From contig NZ_FOYP01000001.1 in assembly GCF_900115105.1 (NCBI RefSeq), positions 195,472 to 259,471 of the forward strand: a stretch of DNA of 64,000 nt. The letters run 5' to 3'. How positions within the stretch are numbered: position 1 is the first letter of the stretch; every line of letters starts with the position of its first letter. Made by a program: the position numbers and the translations under genes. This document shows positions 42,470 to 52,508 of this stretch, in pieces. The notes beneath the pieces are model-generated. The model worked only from the letters and a program-made list of their open reading frames with translations. It made no database searches and was not told the origin of the DNA. Source of the DNA: Yoonia tamlensis. GTDB lineage: Bacteria > Pseudomonadota > Alphaproteobacteria > Rhodobacterales > Rhodobacteraceae.

Positions 42470-42679
42470 AGTGTAAACCTGCCGCCTTACCAAAGTTCAT
42501 TCGGCCCAATACGTCGATGCGGCGTAGACGCGTTGGCGATTGAACCCATCAAAGCGGCGCTGTGGCGTTTTGGCAAGCAAAGTTTTGGCGCAAATTGCCG
42601 CTTTTGTGGGGGTGTGCCTAATTATTGTGCGCAAACAGGGGGTTGCGCCAGCGAAATCCCCGCTTGTTTGGTCATCATC

Positions 42680-42982
42680 TTAGGTCGCATCATCCGCGTC
42701 GGCGCGATTTTCCCAAAGGTGCCGTTGCCACGCGAGCCATCCTTGGGCCGCGATCAGGGGTTCATAGGCAAGGTGGCAGGTCCGCACCCGCCCCTTTTTG
42801 AGCGAGCGCACAATGCCCGCGTTTTCCAGCACACCAAGGTGGCGCATAAAGGTCGGCAGCGCCATGTCATGCGGCGCGTGCAGATCACCCACGCTTGCGG
42901 GGCCGCACGCCAGCCGTTCAATCACCGCCCGACGGGTCGGGTCGGCCATCGCGGCAAAAAATGTATTGAGTTGCTGTGTCAT
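42680..42982 (-). CDS. ArsR-family winged-helix regulator
   Basis: A 100-residue single-domain repressor-type protein. NTFFAAMADPTRRAVIERLA is the family N-terminal helix pair, and the recognition part reads PTFMRHLGVLENAGIVRSLKKGR as helix plus wing. No metal-binding Cys cluster is seen, so it is of the non-metal subgroup that often pairs with an SRPBCC-type gene; no such gene is adjacent. It lies 210 bp upstream of xdhA on the same strand, so a regulatory link to purine use is possible but not shown. Start at 42982 without a clear ribosome site. Confidence 0.88.
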   Translation of the reverse strand: MTQQLNTFFAAMADPTRRAVIERLACGPASVGDLHAPHDMALPTFMRHLGVLENAGIVRSLKKGRVRTCHLAYEPLIAAQGWLAWQRHLWENRADADDAT

Positions 42983-43180
42983 CGGAGCGTCATATTTCCG
43001 ATTTCGCTAAGGGGCGTCAATGGATGCAGTGCAGCGTCGGCGGGTTTTGTCGCTTTGGGGGTGATGCCGGGGCGGTCAGGCGTGAAAATGAGACGCTGGG
43101 CCGCATTCTAGGGATGTCGGCCATTTCGAAATGCACTACAAACACGGGCGCAGGTGCATAAGGCCTATCAAGGATAGACA

Positions 43181-43795
43181 ATGAAAAAAGGCTCTAATCA
43201 GGTTGCGCGCGCGCTGCGTGTTGATTTTGTAGCAGGGCCGGTTGCGCACCGTTTGCGGTTTGGCGGCGGGCGCGGGCAGGATCTGCCCAAGGCGATGGGC
43301 CTGCGGTCCGGCAAAACCCCGACCATCATTGATGCGACCGCCGGATTGGGCCGCGATTCATTTCTTTTGGCATCGCTTGGCGCGCAAGTGACGATGATCG
43401 AGCGATCTGCGAAGATGCATGATTTGCTGGCTGACGGCATGGCGCGCGCCGCGCAAGAGGGCGGCGAGTTGCGCGAGATTATCGACCGCATGACATTGCT
43501 AGAAGGGGACGCAATGGATTTAATCCCTGAACTGTCAGCCGATGCAATTCTGATCGACCCGATGCACCCCGAACGCAAAAATTCCGCGCTGGTTAAGCTG
43601 GAGCTGCGGCAAGTCCGCGAGATCGTGGGCAGCGACGATGACGCAGGCGATCTTGTGCGATTGGCGATAGGCCATGCGCGCAAACGCGTGGTGCTGAAAT
43701 GGCCCGCAAAGGCCGATCCGATTGCAGGGGTCCAGAAATGCTCGCACCAGATCATCGGCAAATCAACGCGCTATGATGTTTTCATGACCGGCTAG
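43181..43795 (+). CDS. rsmJ: 16S rRNA (guanine-1516-N2)-methyltransferase RsmJ-like
   Basis: A 204-residue SAM-dependent methyltransferase. The start of the fold is IIDATAGLGRDSFLLASLGAQV (two adjoining family stretches) with the SAM site GLGRDS. LLEGDAMDL and the diagnostic DPMHPERKNSALVKLE mark RsmJ, followed by RVVLKWPAKADPI. It is shorter than the Escherichia coli protein (about 250), lacking part of the N-terminal region. AAGGATAGACA precedes the ATG. It lies 41 bases upstream of dnaE in the same direction. Function is by family; the target base has not been tested in this group. Confidence 0.87.
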   Translation: MKKGSNQVARALRVDFVAGPVAHRLRFGGGRGQDLPKAMGLRSGKTPTIIDATAGLGRDSFLLASLGAQVTMIERSAKMHDLLADGMARAAQEGGELREIIDRMTLLEGDAMDLIPELSADAILIDPMHPERKNSALVKLELRQVREIVGSDDDAGDLVRLAIGHARKRVVLKWPAKADPIAGVQKCSHQIIGKSTRYDVFMTG

Positions 43796-43836
43796 CGGGT
43801 CTTCTGTTCTGGCGGTGCATCAGATAGTTTGGGCGC

Positions 43837-46800
43837 ATGACAACTGATCCCCGATTCATTCATCTGCGCGTGCATACGGAATATTCCCTGCTTGAGGGGG
43901 CGGTTCCGGTGAAAAAGCTGCCCGCTATGGCGGCGGCGATGGATATGCCTGCGGTGGCGGTGACCGACAGCAATAATATGTTTTGCGCGCTCGAATTTTC
44001 TGAAGGCGCTTCAAAGGCGGGGATACAGCCGATTATCGGCTGTCAGGTTGATCTGCAATATACCACGCCCGATCCCGGCAAACGCCCCGAAGACCCCGCG
44101 CCGATTGTGCTGCTTGCGAAGTCCGAGGCCGGTTATATGAACCTGATGAAGCTCAATTCTTGCGAATATCTGGATGCGGGTGGGCAGTTGCCGCAGGTCA
44201 GTTTGGATGATTTGGCACAGTACCACGAGGGACTGATTTGTCTCTCGGGTGGTCCGGATGGCCCGGTGGGGCGGTTGTTGCGTCAAGGGCAGCGCCCCAA
44301 GGCCGAAGCCCTGATTGACCGTTTGGCGGCGATCTATCCGGATCGTTTATATGTGGAATTGCAGCGCCATCCCGTTGATGGCGGATTGCCCGAGGCAGAG
44401 CGCCTGTCAGAGCGGGGCCATGTGGAAATGGCCTATGCCAAGGACCTGCCCTTGGTTGCGACCAATGATGTGTATTTCCCGAAATCCGATCTGTTCGAGG
44501 CACATGATGCGCTTTTGTGTATTTCGGATGGCGCCTATGTCGACCAGCAGGAACCGCGCCGAAGATTGACGCCGCAGCATTATTTCAAGTCCCCGCAGGA
44601 AATGGTGACGCTGTTTGCGGACCTGCCAGAAGCGATTGAGAATACGGTCGAGATCGCCAAGCGCTGCGCGTTCAAGACCTATAAACGGGACCCGATCCTG
44701 CCGAAATTCGCGGATGACGAGGTCGCGGAATTGCGGCGTCAGGCCGAGGCGGGGCTAAAGGCGCGTCTTGCCGTTATTCCCCATGCGGCAGAGGTCGCGG
44801 AATATGAAAAACGGCTCGAGTTCGAGCTGAGCATTATCGAGGGCATGGGCTTCCCCGGCTACTTTCTGATCGTGGCGGATTTCATCAAATGGTCCAAGGA
44901 TAACGGGATTCCGGTTGGGCCGGGCCGTGGGTCCGGTGCGGGGTCGCTGGTGGCTTATGCGCTGCTCATTACCGACCTTGATCCGCTGCGTTATTCACTG
45001 CTGTTTGAACGGTTCTTGAACCCCGAACGTGTGTCCATGCCCGATTTCGATATCGACTTTTGCATGGACCGCCGCGAAGAAGTCATTCGTTACGTCCAAG
45101 AAAAATATGGCCGCGATAAGGTCGGGCAGATCATCACCTTTGGTGCGCTTTTGTCCAAAGCCGCGGTGCGCGATGTGGGCCGCGTTTTGCAGATGTCCTA
45201 TGGGCAGGTGGACCGCCTGTCGAAAATGATCCCTGTCGAGGGTGTCAAACCCGTGTCCATCGAAAAGGCGCTCGCAGACGAGCCGCGTTTGCGTGAAGAG
45301 GCCAAAAACGAAGAAGTTGTCGAACGCTTGCTGCGATATGCCCAACAAGTCGAAGGGTTGCTGCGCAATGCGTCAACCCACGCGGCGGGGGTTGTGATTG
45401 GCGACCGGCCGCTGGATGAGTTAGTCCCGCTTTATCAAGATCCGCGATCGGATATGCCCGCGACCCAATTCAATATGAAATGGGTTGAGCAGGCGGGGTT
45501 GGTCAAATTCGACTTTTTGGGACTGAAAACCCTGACTGTCATTCAAAACGCGGTTGAGCTGGTGAAAAAAACCGGTCGCCCGTTGAACGTGGCCGCTGAC
45601 GGGACCGAACTTTACCAGCCGCCTGCCGGATTTGAATATGACATCGGGGCGATCCCGCTGGATGATGAGGCGTCTTATAAGCTGTACGCCAGCGCGAAAA
45701 CGGTTGCAGTGTTTCAGGTGGAATCCAGCGGCATGATGGATGCGCTGAAACGCATGAAGCCAACCTGTATCGAAGATATCGTGGCCCTTGTTGCGCTGTA
45801 CCGCCCCGGTCCGATGGAAAACATCCCGACCTATTGCGAGGTCAAAAACGGCCAGCGCGAGATTGAATCGGTGCACCCGTCGATCGACCATCTGTTGGCC
45901 GAAACCCAAGGGATCATCGTTTACCAAGAACAGGTTATGCAAATCGCGCAGGTCATGGCGGGCTATAGCCTTGGCGGCGCGGATTTGCTGCGCCGTGCGA
46001 TGGGTAAAAAGATCGCCGAGGAAATGGCCAAGGAACGCCCTAAATTCGAAAAAGGGGCAATGGCAAACGGGGTTGATAAGAAAAAGGCGTCCGAGGTTTT
46101 TGACCTTCTCGAGAAATTCGCAAACTACGGTTTCAACAAATCGCACGCGGCGGCCTATGCGGTTGTTTCCTATCAAACCGCGTGGCTAAAGGCGAACCAC
46201 CCTGTCGAATTTATGGCCGGCGTGATGAACTGCGATATTCATCTGACCGATAAACTGGGTGTTTACTTTCAAGAGGTTAAGAAAGGTCTGGGGCTGGAAT
46301 ATACCCCGCCTTGCGTGAACCGGTCGCAGGCGACCTTTGATGTGTATGAGGGCAAGCTGGTCTATGCGCTGGGTGCGCTGAAAAACGTGGGCGTTGAGGC
46401 CATGAAGCTGATCGTTGAGGGGCGCGCAGATGCTGAATTTGTCAACTTGTTCGATTTCGCGCGCCGCGTTGATCTCAAACGGGTTGGCAAGCGTCCGTTG
46501 GAGATGCTCGCGCGGGCAGGGGCGTTTGATGTGCTGGACCGTAATCGCCGCCGCGTGATGCAAAGCCTTGATGCGCTGTCGGGGTATTCTGCCGCGATCC
46601 ATGACCAGAAATCATCCAATCAGGTGTCATTGTTTGGCGAGGCGGGTGATGATCTGCCCGAACCGCGGCTTGCGGCCGGTGATGATTGGCTGCCTGCCGA
46701 ACGGTTGGCCGAAGAATTCAAAGCGATCGGTTTCTATCTGTCGGGTCATCCGCTTGATGACTATATGGGCGCGCTTAAGCGCAAGGATGTGCTGACCTTG

Positions 46801-47337
46801 GACGAGGTGACAGCCAAGGCCGAACGCGGCGCTTGCGTTGTGAAAATGGCGGGCACCGTGTCGGGGCGGCAAGAACGCAAATCAGCGCGCGGCAACCGCT
46901 TTGCCTTTGCGCAACTGTCTGATCCAACAGGACAATATGAGGTGACCCTGTTTTCGGACACGCTCGAAAAAGCGCGCGATTTTCTGGAAACGGGCAGTCA
47001 GGTTGTGCTGACTTGCGAAGCGACGATGGAAAGCGATCAGTTGAAACTGCTGGGCCGGTCTGTCGCACCAATTGATAATGTGGTGGCCGATGCAGGTGGG
47101 GCCGCTTTGCGCGTGTTCATCGACACGCCCGATGCGATTGATGCGGTGGCCAGCATTCTGGCCAAAGCGGCCAATGACAACGTGCGCGCGGGGCGCGGGC
47201 CGGTGTTTTTCAACCTCATGCATCCGGATTTACCCGGCGAGGTGGAACTGGATCTGGGCGATGATTTTCCCGTCAACCCGCAAATCAAAGGCGCGCTGCG
47301 CAGCCTTGACGGCGTGATCGAAGTCGAAGACGCCTAG
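43837..47337 (+). CDS. dnaE: DNA polymerase III alpha subunit
   Basis: The replicative polymerase of 1166 residues, the DnaE1 length. The N-terminal PHP domain begins FIHLRVHTEYSLLEGAV. The polymerase core holds GRGSGAGSLVAYAL and PDFDIDFCMDRREEVIRYV, with the catalytic Asp residues. The fingers region includes RPGPMENIPTY and YQEQVMQIAQVMAGYSLGGAD. A helix-hairpin-helix, an OB-fold part (GTVSGRQERKSARGNRFAFA) and a C-terminal tau-binding region follow. The last four bases overlap the end of a convergent small gene at 47334. Confidence 0.98.
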   Translation: MTTDPRFIHLRVHTEYSLLEGAVPVKKLPAMAAAMDMPAVAVTDSNNMFCALEFSEGASKAGIQPIIGCQVDLQYTTPDPGKRPEDPAPIVLLAKSEAGYMNLMKLNSCEYLDAGGQLPQVSLDDLAQYHEGLICLSGGPDGPVGRLLRQGQRPKAEALIDRLAAIYPDRLYVELQRHPVDGGLPEAERLSERGHVEMAYAKDLPLVATNDVYFPKSDLFEAHDALLCISDGAYVDQQEPRRRLTPQHYFKSPQEMVTLFADLPEAIENTVEIAKRCAFKTYKRDPILPKFADDEVAELRRQAEAGLKARLAVIPHAAEVAEYEKRLEFELSIIEGMGFPGYFLIVADFIKWSKDNGIPVGPGRGSGAGSLVAYALLITDLDPLRYSLLFERFLNPERVSMPDFDIDFCMDRREEVIRYVQEKYGRDKVGQIITFGALLSKAAVRDVGRVLQMSYGQVDRLSKMIPVEGVKPVSIEKALADEPRLREEAKNEEVVERLLRYAQQVEGLLRNASTHAAGVVIGDRPLDELVPLYQDPRSDMPATQFNMKWVEQAGLVKFDFLGLKTLTVIQNAVELVKKTGRPLNVAADGTELYQPPAGFEYDIGAIPLDDEASYKLYASAKTVAVFQVESSGMMDALKRMKPTCIEDIVALVALYRPGPMENIPTYCEVKNGQREIESVHPSIDHLLAETQGIIVYQEQVMQIAQVMAGYSLGGADLLRRAMGKKIAEEMAKERPKFEKGAMANGVDKKKASEVFDLLEKFANYGFNKSHAAAYAVVSYQTAWLKANHPVEFMAGVMNCDIHLTDKLGVYFQEVKKGLGLEYTPPCVNRSQATFDVYEGKLVYALGALKNVGVEAMKLIVEGRADAEFVNLFDFARRVDLKRVGKRPLEMLARAGAFDVLDRNRRRVMQSLDALSGYSAAIHDQKSSNQVSLFGEAGDDLPEPRLAAGDDWLPAERLAEEFKAIGFYLSGHPLDDYMGALKRKDVLTLDEVTAKAERGACVVKMAGTVSGRQERKSARGNRFAFAQLSDPTGQYEVTLFSDTLEKARDFLETGSQVVLTCEATMESDQLKLLGRSVAPIDNVVADAGGAALRVFIDTPDAIDAVASILAKAANDNVRAGRGPVFFNLMHPDLPGEVELDLGDDFPVNPQIKGALRSLDGVIEVEDA

Positions 47338-47633
47338 ATCTCGAAAAACGGATCAAGCCGTGCAATGGCGCGCGCGTTTTGAATAATGCAGTAGTTGCGG
47401 CGATCACCTTCGAATTCGGGAATGGCCTTTGCGAGCCCTTCTAAATCTTTGACAGCTAGGATCATCGCCGCACCTGTTTCGCCATCGAATTCCGCTGTTT
47501 CCCTTTCTGTGAATGCGATCCCCATCACGATATCCGAAGCCGCGAACAGCTGGTGCGCCAAGTCTGGATCGAGCGCCGAAATTCGGTCGGAGAGCCGTTT
47601 GGCGGTTTGATTCGGAAGCGTTACGATAGCCAT
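47334..47633 (-). CDS. Small uncharacterised protein convergent with dnaE
   Basis: A 99-residue soluble protein starting MAIVTLPNQTAKRLSDRISA, with an acidic, mixed alpha/beta sequence (FAASDIVMGIAFTERETAEF, GAAMILAVKDLEGLAKAIPE). I do not recognise the family. AAGGGCTTCATC precedes the ATG, a good ribosome site. Its stop overlaps that of dnaE by 4 bases on the opposite strand. No signal peptide or membrane segment. Confidence 0.7.
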   Translation of the reverse strand: MAIVTLPNQTAKRLSDRISALDPDLAHQLFAASDIVMGIAFTERETAEFDGETGAAMILAVKDLEGLAKAIPEFEGDRRNYCIIQNARAIARLDPFFEI

Positions 47634-47777
47634 GATGAAGCCCTTTGTGTTTGAGCGCAGAAACGCGGCAAGCCCTATACTTTTGTCTAGTTTACGTAAG
47701 ATTAGGGGTTTCCGTTCAGGTTGGGCAACAGATAGAGGAATTTTTTTCGAAGTTTATCAGATGGACTGGGGGCAATC

Positions 47778-48881
47778 ATGCCATTTTTGTTCGATTGGAC
47801 AACATTTTCGAGCCCGAATGGGTCGACCACCATCAACGATGGTGCAAATAGCACGACGTTTACGTCATCTGCGTTCAGCTCGTCCGGAGCAAATGACCCG
47901 CGTTATTACTCAAATTTTGGTGGTACCCTCTTTAGTCAAAACGTTGGTTCAGGCGAAGAATCGGGCATAAACATGACGTTTTCGACGCCGGTCGATAACC
48001 TGAGCTTTGCGATCGTTGATTTGGACCAAGGACCGGGCTGGGACGATCAGGTTCAAATTCTGGCCTACGACATTGACGGGAATCTGCTGACCCCAACATT
48101 CACGCTTGATCCAACCGTACACACGCAGATTAATGCAACCACGGTCGAGGCTAGCGGTAATAACAGTACAAGTATTGATGGACCAACCGCGCCGGATTCT
48201 GTGACCGTCACGTTTGATTCCCCCGTTGCGACAATTCAAATCATCACCTCGGGCAGCGACAGTAGTGGCGTAAGGTCTGCTGTCATCGGGATCAGTGATT
48301 TCACTGGCGACGTGGTTTGCTTTGCCCATGATACATTGATCGAAACGGATCGTGGTCAGGTTCCGGTTCAGGACCTAGCCCCATCGGATTTGGTGCAAAC
48401 AATGGACAACGGCTTGCAGCCTATCCGCTGGGTCGGGTCGCGTCGGGTGGCCGCAGTTGGGAAATTTGCGCCAATCCATATCGCCAAGGATGTTTTGGGA
48501 AACACAATCCCGCTTGTTTTATCGCCGCAGCACCGTGTTTTGCTTCAGGGGTGGCAGGCTGAATTACTATTTGGCGAACCCGAAGTTCTTGTCGCGGCGA
48601 AGCACCTTGTGAATGGCGGTTCAATCACGCGCCGCGAAGGCGGTGAGGTGACATATTATCACATCCTGTTCGACCAGCACGAGGTTGTTTACGCCAACGA
48701 AGCCCCTTGCGAAAGCTTTCATCCCGGACAGGTCGGGCTTGATGGTATGGGGGGCGAACAACGCGCCGAAATATTTGCGCTATTCCCGGAGCTTGAACAT
48801 GATATCGCGCATTTTGGCCCCTTGGCGCGGATGACCGTGAAAGCGACCGAGGCGAAGCTATTCACGCAGACCGCCGCCTGA
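47778..48881 (+). CDS. Hint-domain protein with a beta-rich N-terminal domain
   Basis: A 367-residue protein. Residues 1-170 are Ser/Thr/Asn/Gly-rich beta structure (GINMTFSTPVDNLSFAIVDL, PDSVTVTFDSPVATIQIITS), like secreted adhesion or lectin-type modules. From CFAHDTLIETDRGQVPVQDL a Hint domain follows, with TMDNGLQPIRWVGSRRV, LSPQHRVLLQGW and EVLVAAKHLVNGGSI. It is clearly related over about 170 residues to the protein at 6319 but has a different N-terminus. No classical signal peptide is seen, which suits type I secretion. GGGGG lies before the ATG. Confidence 0.85.
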   Translation: MPFLFDWTTFSSPNGSTTINDGANSTTFTSSAFSSSGANDPRYYSNFGGTLFSQNVGSGEESGINMTFSTPVDNLSFAIVDLDQGPGWDDQVQILAYDIDGNLLTPTFTLDPTVHTQINATTVEASGNNSTSIDGPTAPDSVTVTFDSPVATIQIITSGSDSSGVRSAVIGISDFTGDVVCFAHDTLIETDRGQVPVQDLAPSDLVQTMDNGLQPIRWVGSRRVAAVGKFAPIHIAKDVLGNTIPLVLSPQHRVLLQGWQAELLFGEPEVLVAAKHLVNGGSITRREGGEVTYYHILFDQHEVVYANEAPCESFHPGQVGLDGMGGEQRAEIFALFPELEHDIAHFGPLARMTVKATEAKLFTQTAA

Positions 48882-48882
48882 T

Positions 48883-49086
48883 CTACCAATGCGGCGGGCG
48901 TTGATCGGCAAGCGGAACAGAGCCGCCTGCGTCGAATTCGCGCGAGGCTTCGCGTTCCATCAGCATGGCAAGCCGCCGCATGGCAAGCGCCAGTTCGGTT
49001 TCCTGCCGCGCGATGATATCTGACAGGTCGTCAACGGTGCGTGTCAGATGCGCGATTTGTTCTTCAAGGTGCGTGATATCGGTCAT
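48883..49086 (-). CDS. slyX: SlyX family protein
   Basis: A 67-residue coiled-coil protein: ITHLEEQIAHLTRTVDDLSD, then IIARQETELALAMRRLAML, and a proline-rich end QRPPHW, where the family usually has PPHY. The cellular role of SlyX is unknown despite its wide distribution. The stop lies one base past the stop of the convergent Hint gene. It is divergent from hisS. Confidence 0.85.
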   Translation of the reverse strand: MTDITHLEEQIAHLTRTVDDLSDIIARQETELALAMRRLAMLMEREASREFDAGGSVPLADQRPPHW

Positions 49087-49123
49087 GGCACTGCTCTAGC
49101 CTAATGCAGCCTTGCTGCATAGA

Positions 49124-49155
49124 TGGGCCGGCGGCCCGTTTTTGAGTATTTTTGG
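49124..49155 (+). other. GC-rich hairpin with T tract and T-rich 16-mer upstream of hisS
   Basis: GGGCC-GGC-GGCCC followed by GTTTTT looks like a terminator. It leads into TTTTGAGTATTTTTGG (49140-49155), identical to the 16-mer at 17558. A second hairpin, ATGCAGC-CTT-GCTGCAT, lies at 49104-49120. In this position it might attenuate hisS. Confidence 0.45.
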
Positions 49156-49251
49156 AAAAAAGAAGATATGGCGCGAATTGCGGTGATTGCATTGCTCCTG
49201 TGACATTGGCGCGTTAAACGGCGTCCATGACCAGCGAAGGCAGATTCCGAA

Positions 49252-50730
49252 ATGGCTAAAGTCAAGAAACAACCCCGTCCCAAGGCGCAGACCCCAAAGG
49301 GTTTTCGCGACTATTTTGGTGCAGAGGTGGCGCAGCGCACCGAGATGCTGACCAAGATTGCGGGTGTTTATCATCGGTACGGGTTTGACGCGCTGGAAAC
49401 ATCGGCAGTGGAGACGGTCGAGGCTTTGGGCAAATTTCTGCCCGATGTTGATCGCCCGAATGAAGGTGTGTTCGCATGGGAAGAAGATAATGACTGGCTG
49501 GCGCTGCGCTATGATCTGACTGCGCCCTTGGCACGTGTTGCGGCGCAGTATCGCAATGACTTGCCTTCACCCTATCGCCGCTATGCGATGGGCCCTGTCT
49601 GGCGCAATGAAAAGCCCGGCCCCGGCCGGTTCCGTCAGTTTTATCAATGCGATGCGGATACGGTTGGCGCGTCCAGCGTGGCCGCTGATGCCGAGATTTG
49701 CGCGATGCTTTCGGATACGCTTGAGGTTGTGGGCATCCCGCGCGGCGATTACGTGGTGCGCGTCAATAACCGCAAGGTGTTGAACGGTGTGCTAGAGGTC
49801 GCGGGTCTGGCGGGCGATGACAAAGAAGCCGAGCGCGGCATCGTGTTGCGCGCGATTGACAAGCTCGACCGGCTTGGCGTGGACGGCGTGCGTGCGTTGC
49901 TGGGCGAAGGCCGCAAAGATGCGTCAGGTGATTTCACCAAAGGTGCCGGGCTGTCGGATGAGCAGGCCGAGATCGTCGTGGGCTTTATGCAAGCCAAGCG
50001 CGCTGATGGTGCTGCGACGGTTGCGCGCTTGCGCGAATTGGTTGCGGGATCGCAGGTTGGTGCTGATGGTGTGGCCGAGCTGGAAACAATGGCAGAATTG
50101 TTGAGCGCAGGCGGGTATCAATCCGACCGGATCGAGATCGACCCTTCTGTTGTGCGCGGTCTTGGCTATTACACCGGCCCCGTGTTCGAGGCCGAGCTGA
50201 CGTTTGAAGTGCTCGACGAAAAGGGGCGGCCGCGCAACTTTGGCTCTGTTGCGGGTGGCGGGCGCTATGATGATCTGGTGAAACGGTTTACCGGTCAGGA
50301 AGTCCCTGCAACCGGTGTGTCGATTGGTGTGGACCGTCTGCTGGCGGCGCTGCATGCCAAGGGACGGCTTGATAAAACGATGGATGGTCCGGTTGTTGTG
50401 ACCGTGATGGATCGGGACCGCATGGCTGATTATCAAGGCATGGTCGCTGAATTGCGCAATGCCGGTATTCGGGCAGAGGTCTATCTGGGCAATCCCAAGA
50501 ATTTTGGCAACCAGTTGAAATACGCGGATAAACGCAATTCACCGGCTGCGGTGATCGCAGGCGGCGATGAATTTGATGCAGGCATGGTGCAGATCAAGGA
50601 TCTGATCTTGGGCGCTGAAATCGCCAAGAACGCGACCCTTGAAGAATGGAAAGATCGCCCCAGCCAATACGAAGTGCCGCGCGATCAGCTGGTCGCAAAG
50701 CTGCGTGAAATTCTGGATGGGCAGGGCTGA
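49252..50730 (+). CDS. hisS: Histidyl-tRNA synthetase
   Basis: Charges tRNA(His); a class II synthetase of 492 residues. Motif 1 is near the N-terminus ([15 protein letters not shown]), motif 2 reads [20 protein letters not shown] and then FYQCDAD, and the His-binding stretch is [28 protein letters not shown] and [13 protein letters not shown] (motif 3) follow. The C-terminal anticodon-binding domain includes [25 protein letters not shown] lies upstream. It is the first gene of hisS-hisZ-hisG; its stop overlaps hisZ by one base. Confidence 0.97.
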   Translation: MAKVKKQPRPKAQTPKGFRDYFGAEVAQRTEMLTKIAGVYHRYGFDALETSAVETVEALGKFLPDVDRPNEGVFAWEEDNDWLALRYDLTAPLARVAAQYRNDLPSPYRRYAMGPVWRNEKPGPGRFRQFYQCDADTVGASSVAADAEICAMLSDTLEVVGIPRGDYVVRVNNRKVLNGVLEVAGLAGDDKEAERGIVLRAIDKLDRLGVDGVRALLGEGRKDASGDFTKGAGLSDEQAEIVVGFMQAKRADGAATVARLRELVAGSQVGADGVAELETMAELLSAGGYQSDRIEIDPSVVRGLGYYTGPVFEAELTFEVLDEKGRPRNFGSVAGGGRYDDLVKRFTGQEVPATGVSIGVDRLLAALHAKGRLDKTMDGPVVVTVMDRDRMADYQGMVAELRNAGIRAEVYLGNPKNFGNQLKYADKRNSPAAVIAGGDEFDAGMVQIKDLILGAEIAKNATLEEWKDRPSQYEVPRDQLVAKLREILDGQG

Positions 50731-51803
50731 TGCCAAATACACCCCAGACCCTGGCCGAGGCGCACCGCTTGCGTGATTTTTTTGCTGCCCAAGGCGCGCA
50801 TGTGATTACGGCCGATGTGCTGCAACCGGCGGATACGCTGCTTGATCTTTATGGGGAGGATATCCGCGCGCGCGCTTATCTGACCTCTGACCCTTTGCGC
50901 GGTGAAATGGTGCTGCGCCCCGATTTCACGGTGCCCGTTGTGCAGATGCATATGCAGACCCACGCTGACCCTGCGCGCTATGCCTATGCGGGCAAGGTGT
51001 TTCGCAAGCAAGAAAACGACGAAACCCGCGCGAATGAATATATGCAGGCGGGCTATGAGGTTTTTGATGGTCAGAACCCTGCCGCGGCCGATGCCGAAGT
51101 TTTTGCCGTGATCGCGGATGCGCTGGCGGGCTTGCCCGTGCGCGCGGCCACGGGTGATATCGGCATTTTGACGGCGGCGGTGCATGGTTTGCGGACCAGT
51201 GACGCGCGCAAAGCGGCGCTTTTGCGTCATATCTGGCGGCCAGGGCGGTTCAAATCACTGCTGAAACGCTTTGCCGGCGGTAAGGTGCCTGCAGCGCGCA
51301 CTGCACTTTTGGCGGCGGATGATCCGTTTGCAAATGCGGGGCCCGATATCGGGCTGCGCAGCCGCGCCGAAGTCGCGACCCGCATTGCAGCGCTGCGCGC
51401 CGATGCGCAAGAGCCGCCGATTTCCGGCGATGAAGTGCTGCTGATTGACGCCATTCTGGACCTGCGCGAAACCATGCCGAATGTGCTGAGCCATCTGCGC
51501 GATATTGCCGTTGATATGCCTGCGATTTCGGCTGCCGTGGCCCGTATGGATGCGCGTGTTGCGGCGTTGGCCGCGCGCGGCGTGGATGTTGAAAACCTGG
51601 ATTTCGAAGGCAGCTACGGCCGCTCGTCGCTTGAATATTATGACGGGTTTGTCTTTGGCTTTTACGCCACCGCGCGCCCTGATTTGCCGCCAGTGGCGAC
51701 AGGCGGGCGCTATGACGCGCTGACCGCGCGCTTGGGCGAAGGCCGTGCTGTACCCGCCGTGGGCGGTGTGATCCGCCCCGATCTAGCCTTGGGGATCAAA
51801 TGA
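50730..51803 (+). CDS. hisZ: ATP phosphoribosyltransferase regulatory subunit
   Basis: A 357-residue HisRS paralogue that lacks aminoacylation but forms a hetero-octamer with short HisG and is needed for its activity. It keeps the class II fold (MVLRPDFTVPVVQMHMQTHA, YAGKVFRKQENDETR, EYMQAGYEVFDG) but not the His-binding loops, and ends early after VGGVIRPDLALGIK. Overlaps hisS by one base and hisG by ATGA. Known partnership: HisZ occurs only with short HisG, and both are here. Confidence 0.94.
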   Translation: MPNTPQTLAEAHRLRDFFAAQGAHVITADVLQPADTLLDLYGEDIRARAYLTSDPLRGEMVLRPDFTVPVVQMHMQTHADPARYAYAGKVFRKQENDETRANEYMQAGYEVFDGQNPAAADAEVFAVIADALAGLPVRAATGDIGILTAAVHGLRTSDARKAALLRHIWRPGRFKSLLKRFAGGKVPAARTALLAADDPFANAGPDIGLRSRAEVATRIAALRADAQEPPISGDEVLLIDAILDLRETMPNVLSHLRDIAVDMPAISAAVARMDARVAALAARGVDVENLDFEGSYGRSSLEYYDGFVFGFYATARPDLPPVATGGRYDALTARLGEGRAVPAVGGVIRPDLALGIK

Positions 51804-52492
51804 TGTTGAAATTGGGTGTGCCGTCCAAAGGGCGGCTGATGGAAAAGACGTTTGACTGGTTCGGCAACCGTGGCGTGACCCTGCGCAAATCAGGGTCCGA
51901 CCGCGAATATGCGGGCGAGGTCACCGGCATCGACGGGATCGAGCTGGTGCTGTTGTCAGCAGGTGAAATCCCGCGCGAACTGGCGGCGGGCAATATCCAT
52001 TTGGGCGTGACCGGATCGGATCTGGTGCGCGAAAAGCTGGCCAATTGGGACAGTCAGGTCGGTGAACTGGCGCTGATGGGCTTTGGCGGTGCGGATTTGA
52101 TTATTGCGGTGCCGCAGGCTTGGGTCGATGTCGATACGCTGGATGATCTGGATGCTGCCGCCGCCGCATTTCGTGCCAAACACGGGTTCCGGATGCGGAT
52201 CGCGACGAAATACCACCGATTGGTGCGGGAATTTTTGCGCGAACAGGGCGTTGCCGATTACCAGCTGATTGATAGTCAGGGCGCAACCGAAGGCACGGTC
52301 AAAAACGAAACCGCCGAGGCGATTGCGGATATCACTTCGACTGGCGAAACCTTGCGTGCAAACGGGCTGAAGATTTTGAGTGACGGGTTGATCCACGCTT
52401 CGCAGGCGACATTGTTCCGTGGCCGCCGCAAGGACTGGACCGATGCGCAGCGCAAGACGCTAAAGGCCCTGCAAAAGCAGTTGGGCATCTAA
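51800..52492 (+). CDS. hisG: ATP phosphoribosyltransferase, short form
   Basis: Catalyses the first step of histidine synthesis, joining ATP and PRPP. The 230 residues are the short form, lacking the C-terminal regulatory domain and so needing HisZ. Motifs are LGVPSKGRLMEKT at the start, LLSAGEIPRELAAGNIHLGV, RIATKYHRLVREFL, and the PRPP loop QGATEGTVKNETAEAIADI (within 20 residues). The start overlaps the hisZ stop (ATGA); a second Met follows directly. Histidine feedback would act through HisZ. Confidence 0.95.
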   Translation: MMLKLGVPSKGRLMEKTFDWFGNRGVTLRKSGSDREYAGEVTGIDGIELVLLSAGEIPRELAAGNIHLGVTGSDLVREKLANWDSQVGELALMGFGGADLIIAVPQAWVDVDTLDDLDAAAAAFRAKHGFRMRIATKYHRLVREFLREQGVADYQLIDSQGATEGTVKNETAEAIADITSTGETLRANGLKILSDGLIHASQATLFRGRRKDWTDAQRKTLKALQKQLGI

Positions 52493-52508
52493 GAAAATGG
52501 GGTTTGCG

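Noticed and set aside
42470..42679. Operator for the ArsR-type protein upstream of xdhA
   Set aside because: I looked for a clear dyad in this gap and found none strong enough to list, although the xdhA promoter must lie here.
42983..43180. Possible small gene between the ArsR-type gene and rsmJ
   Set aside because: Only weak ORFs without ribosome sites are present; I see nothing else in this 198-bp gap.
45421..46176. Long ORF antisense to dnaE
   Set aside because: Its translation is low in family-like features, and dnaE motifs on the other strand are unambiguous; it is a by-product of high GC.
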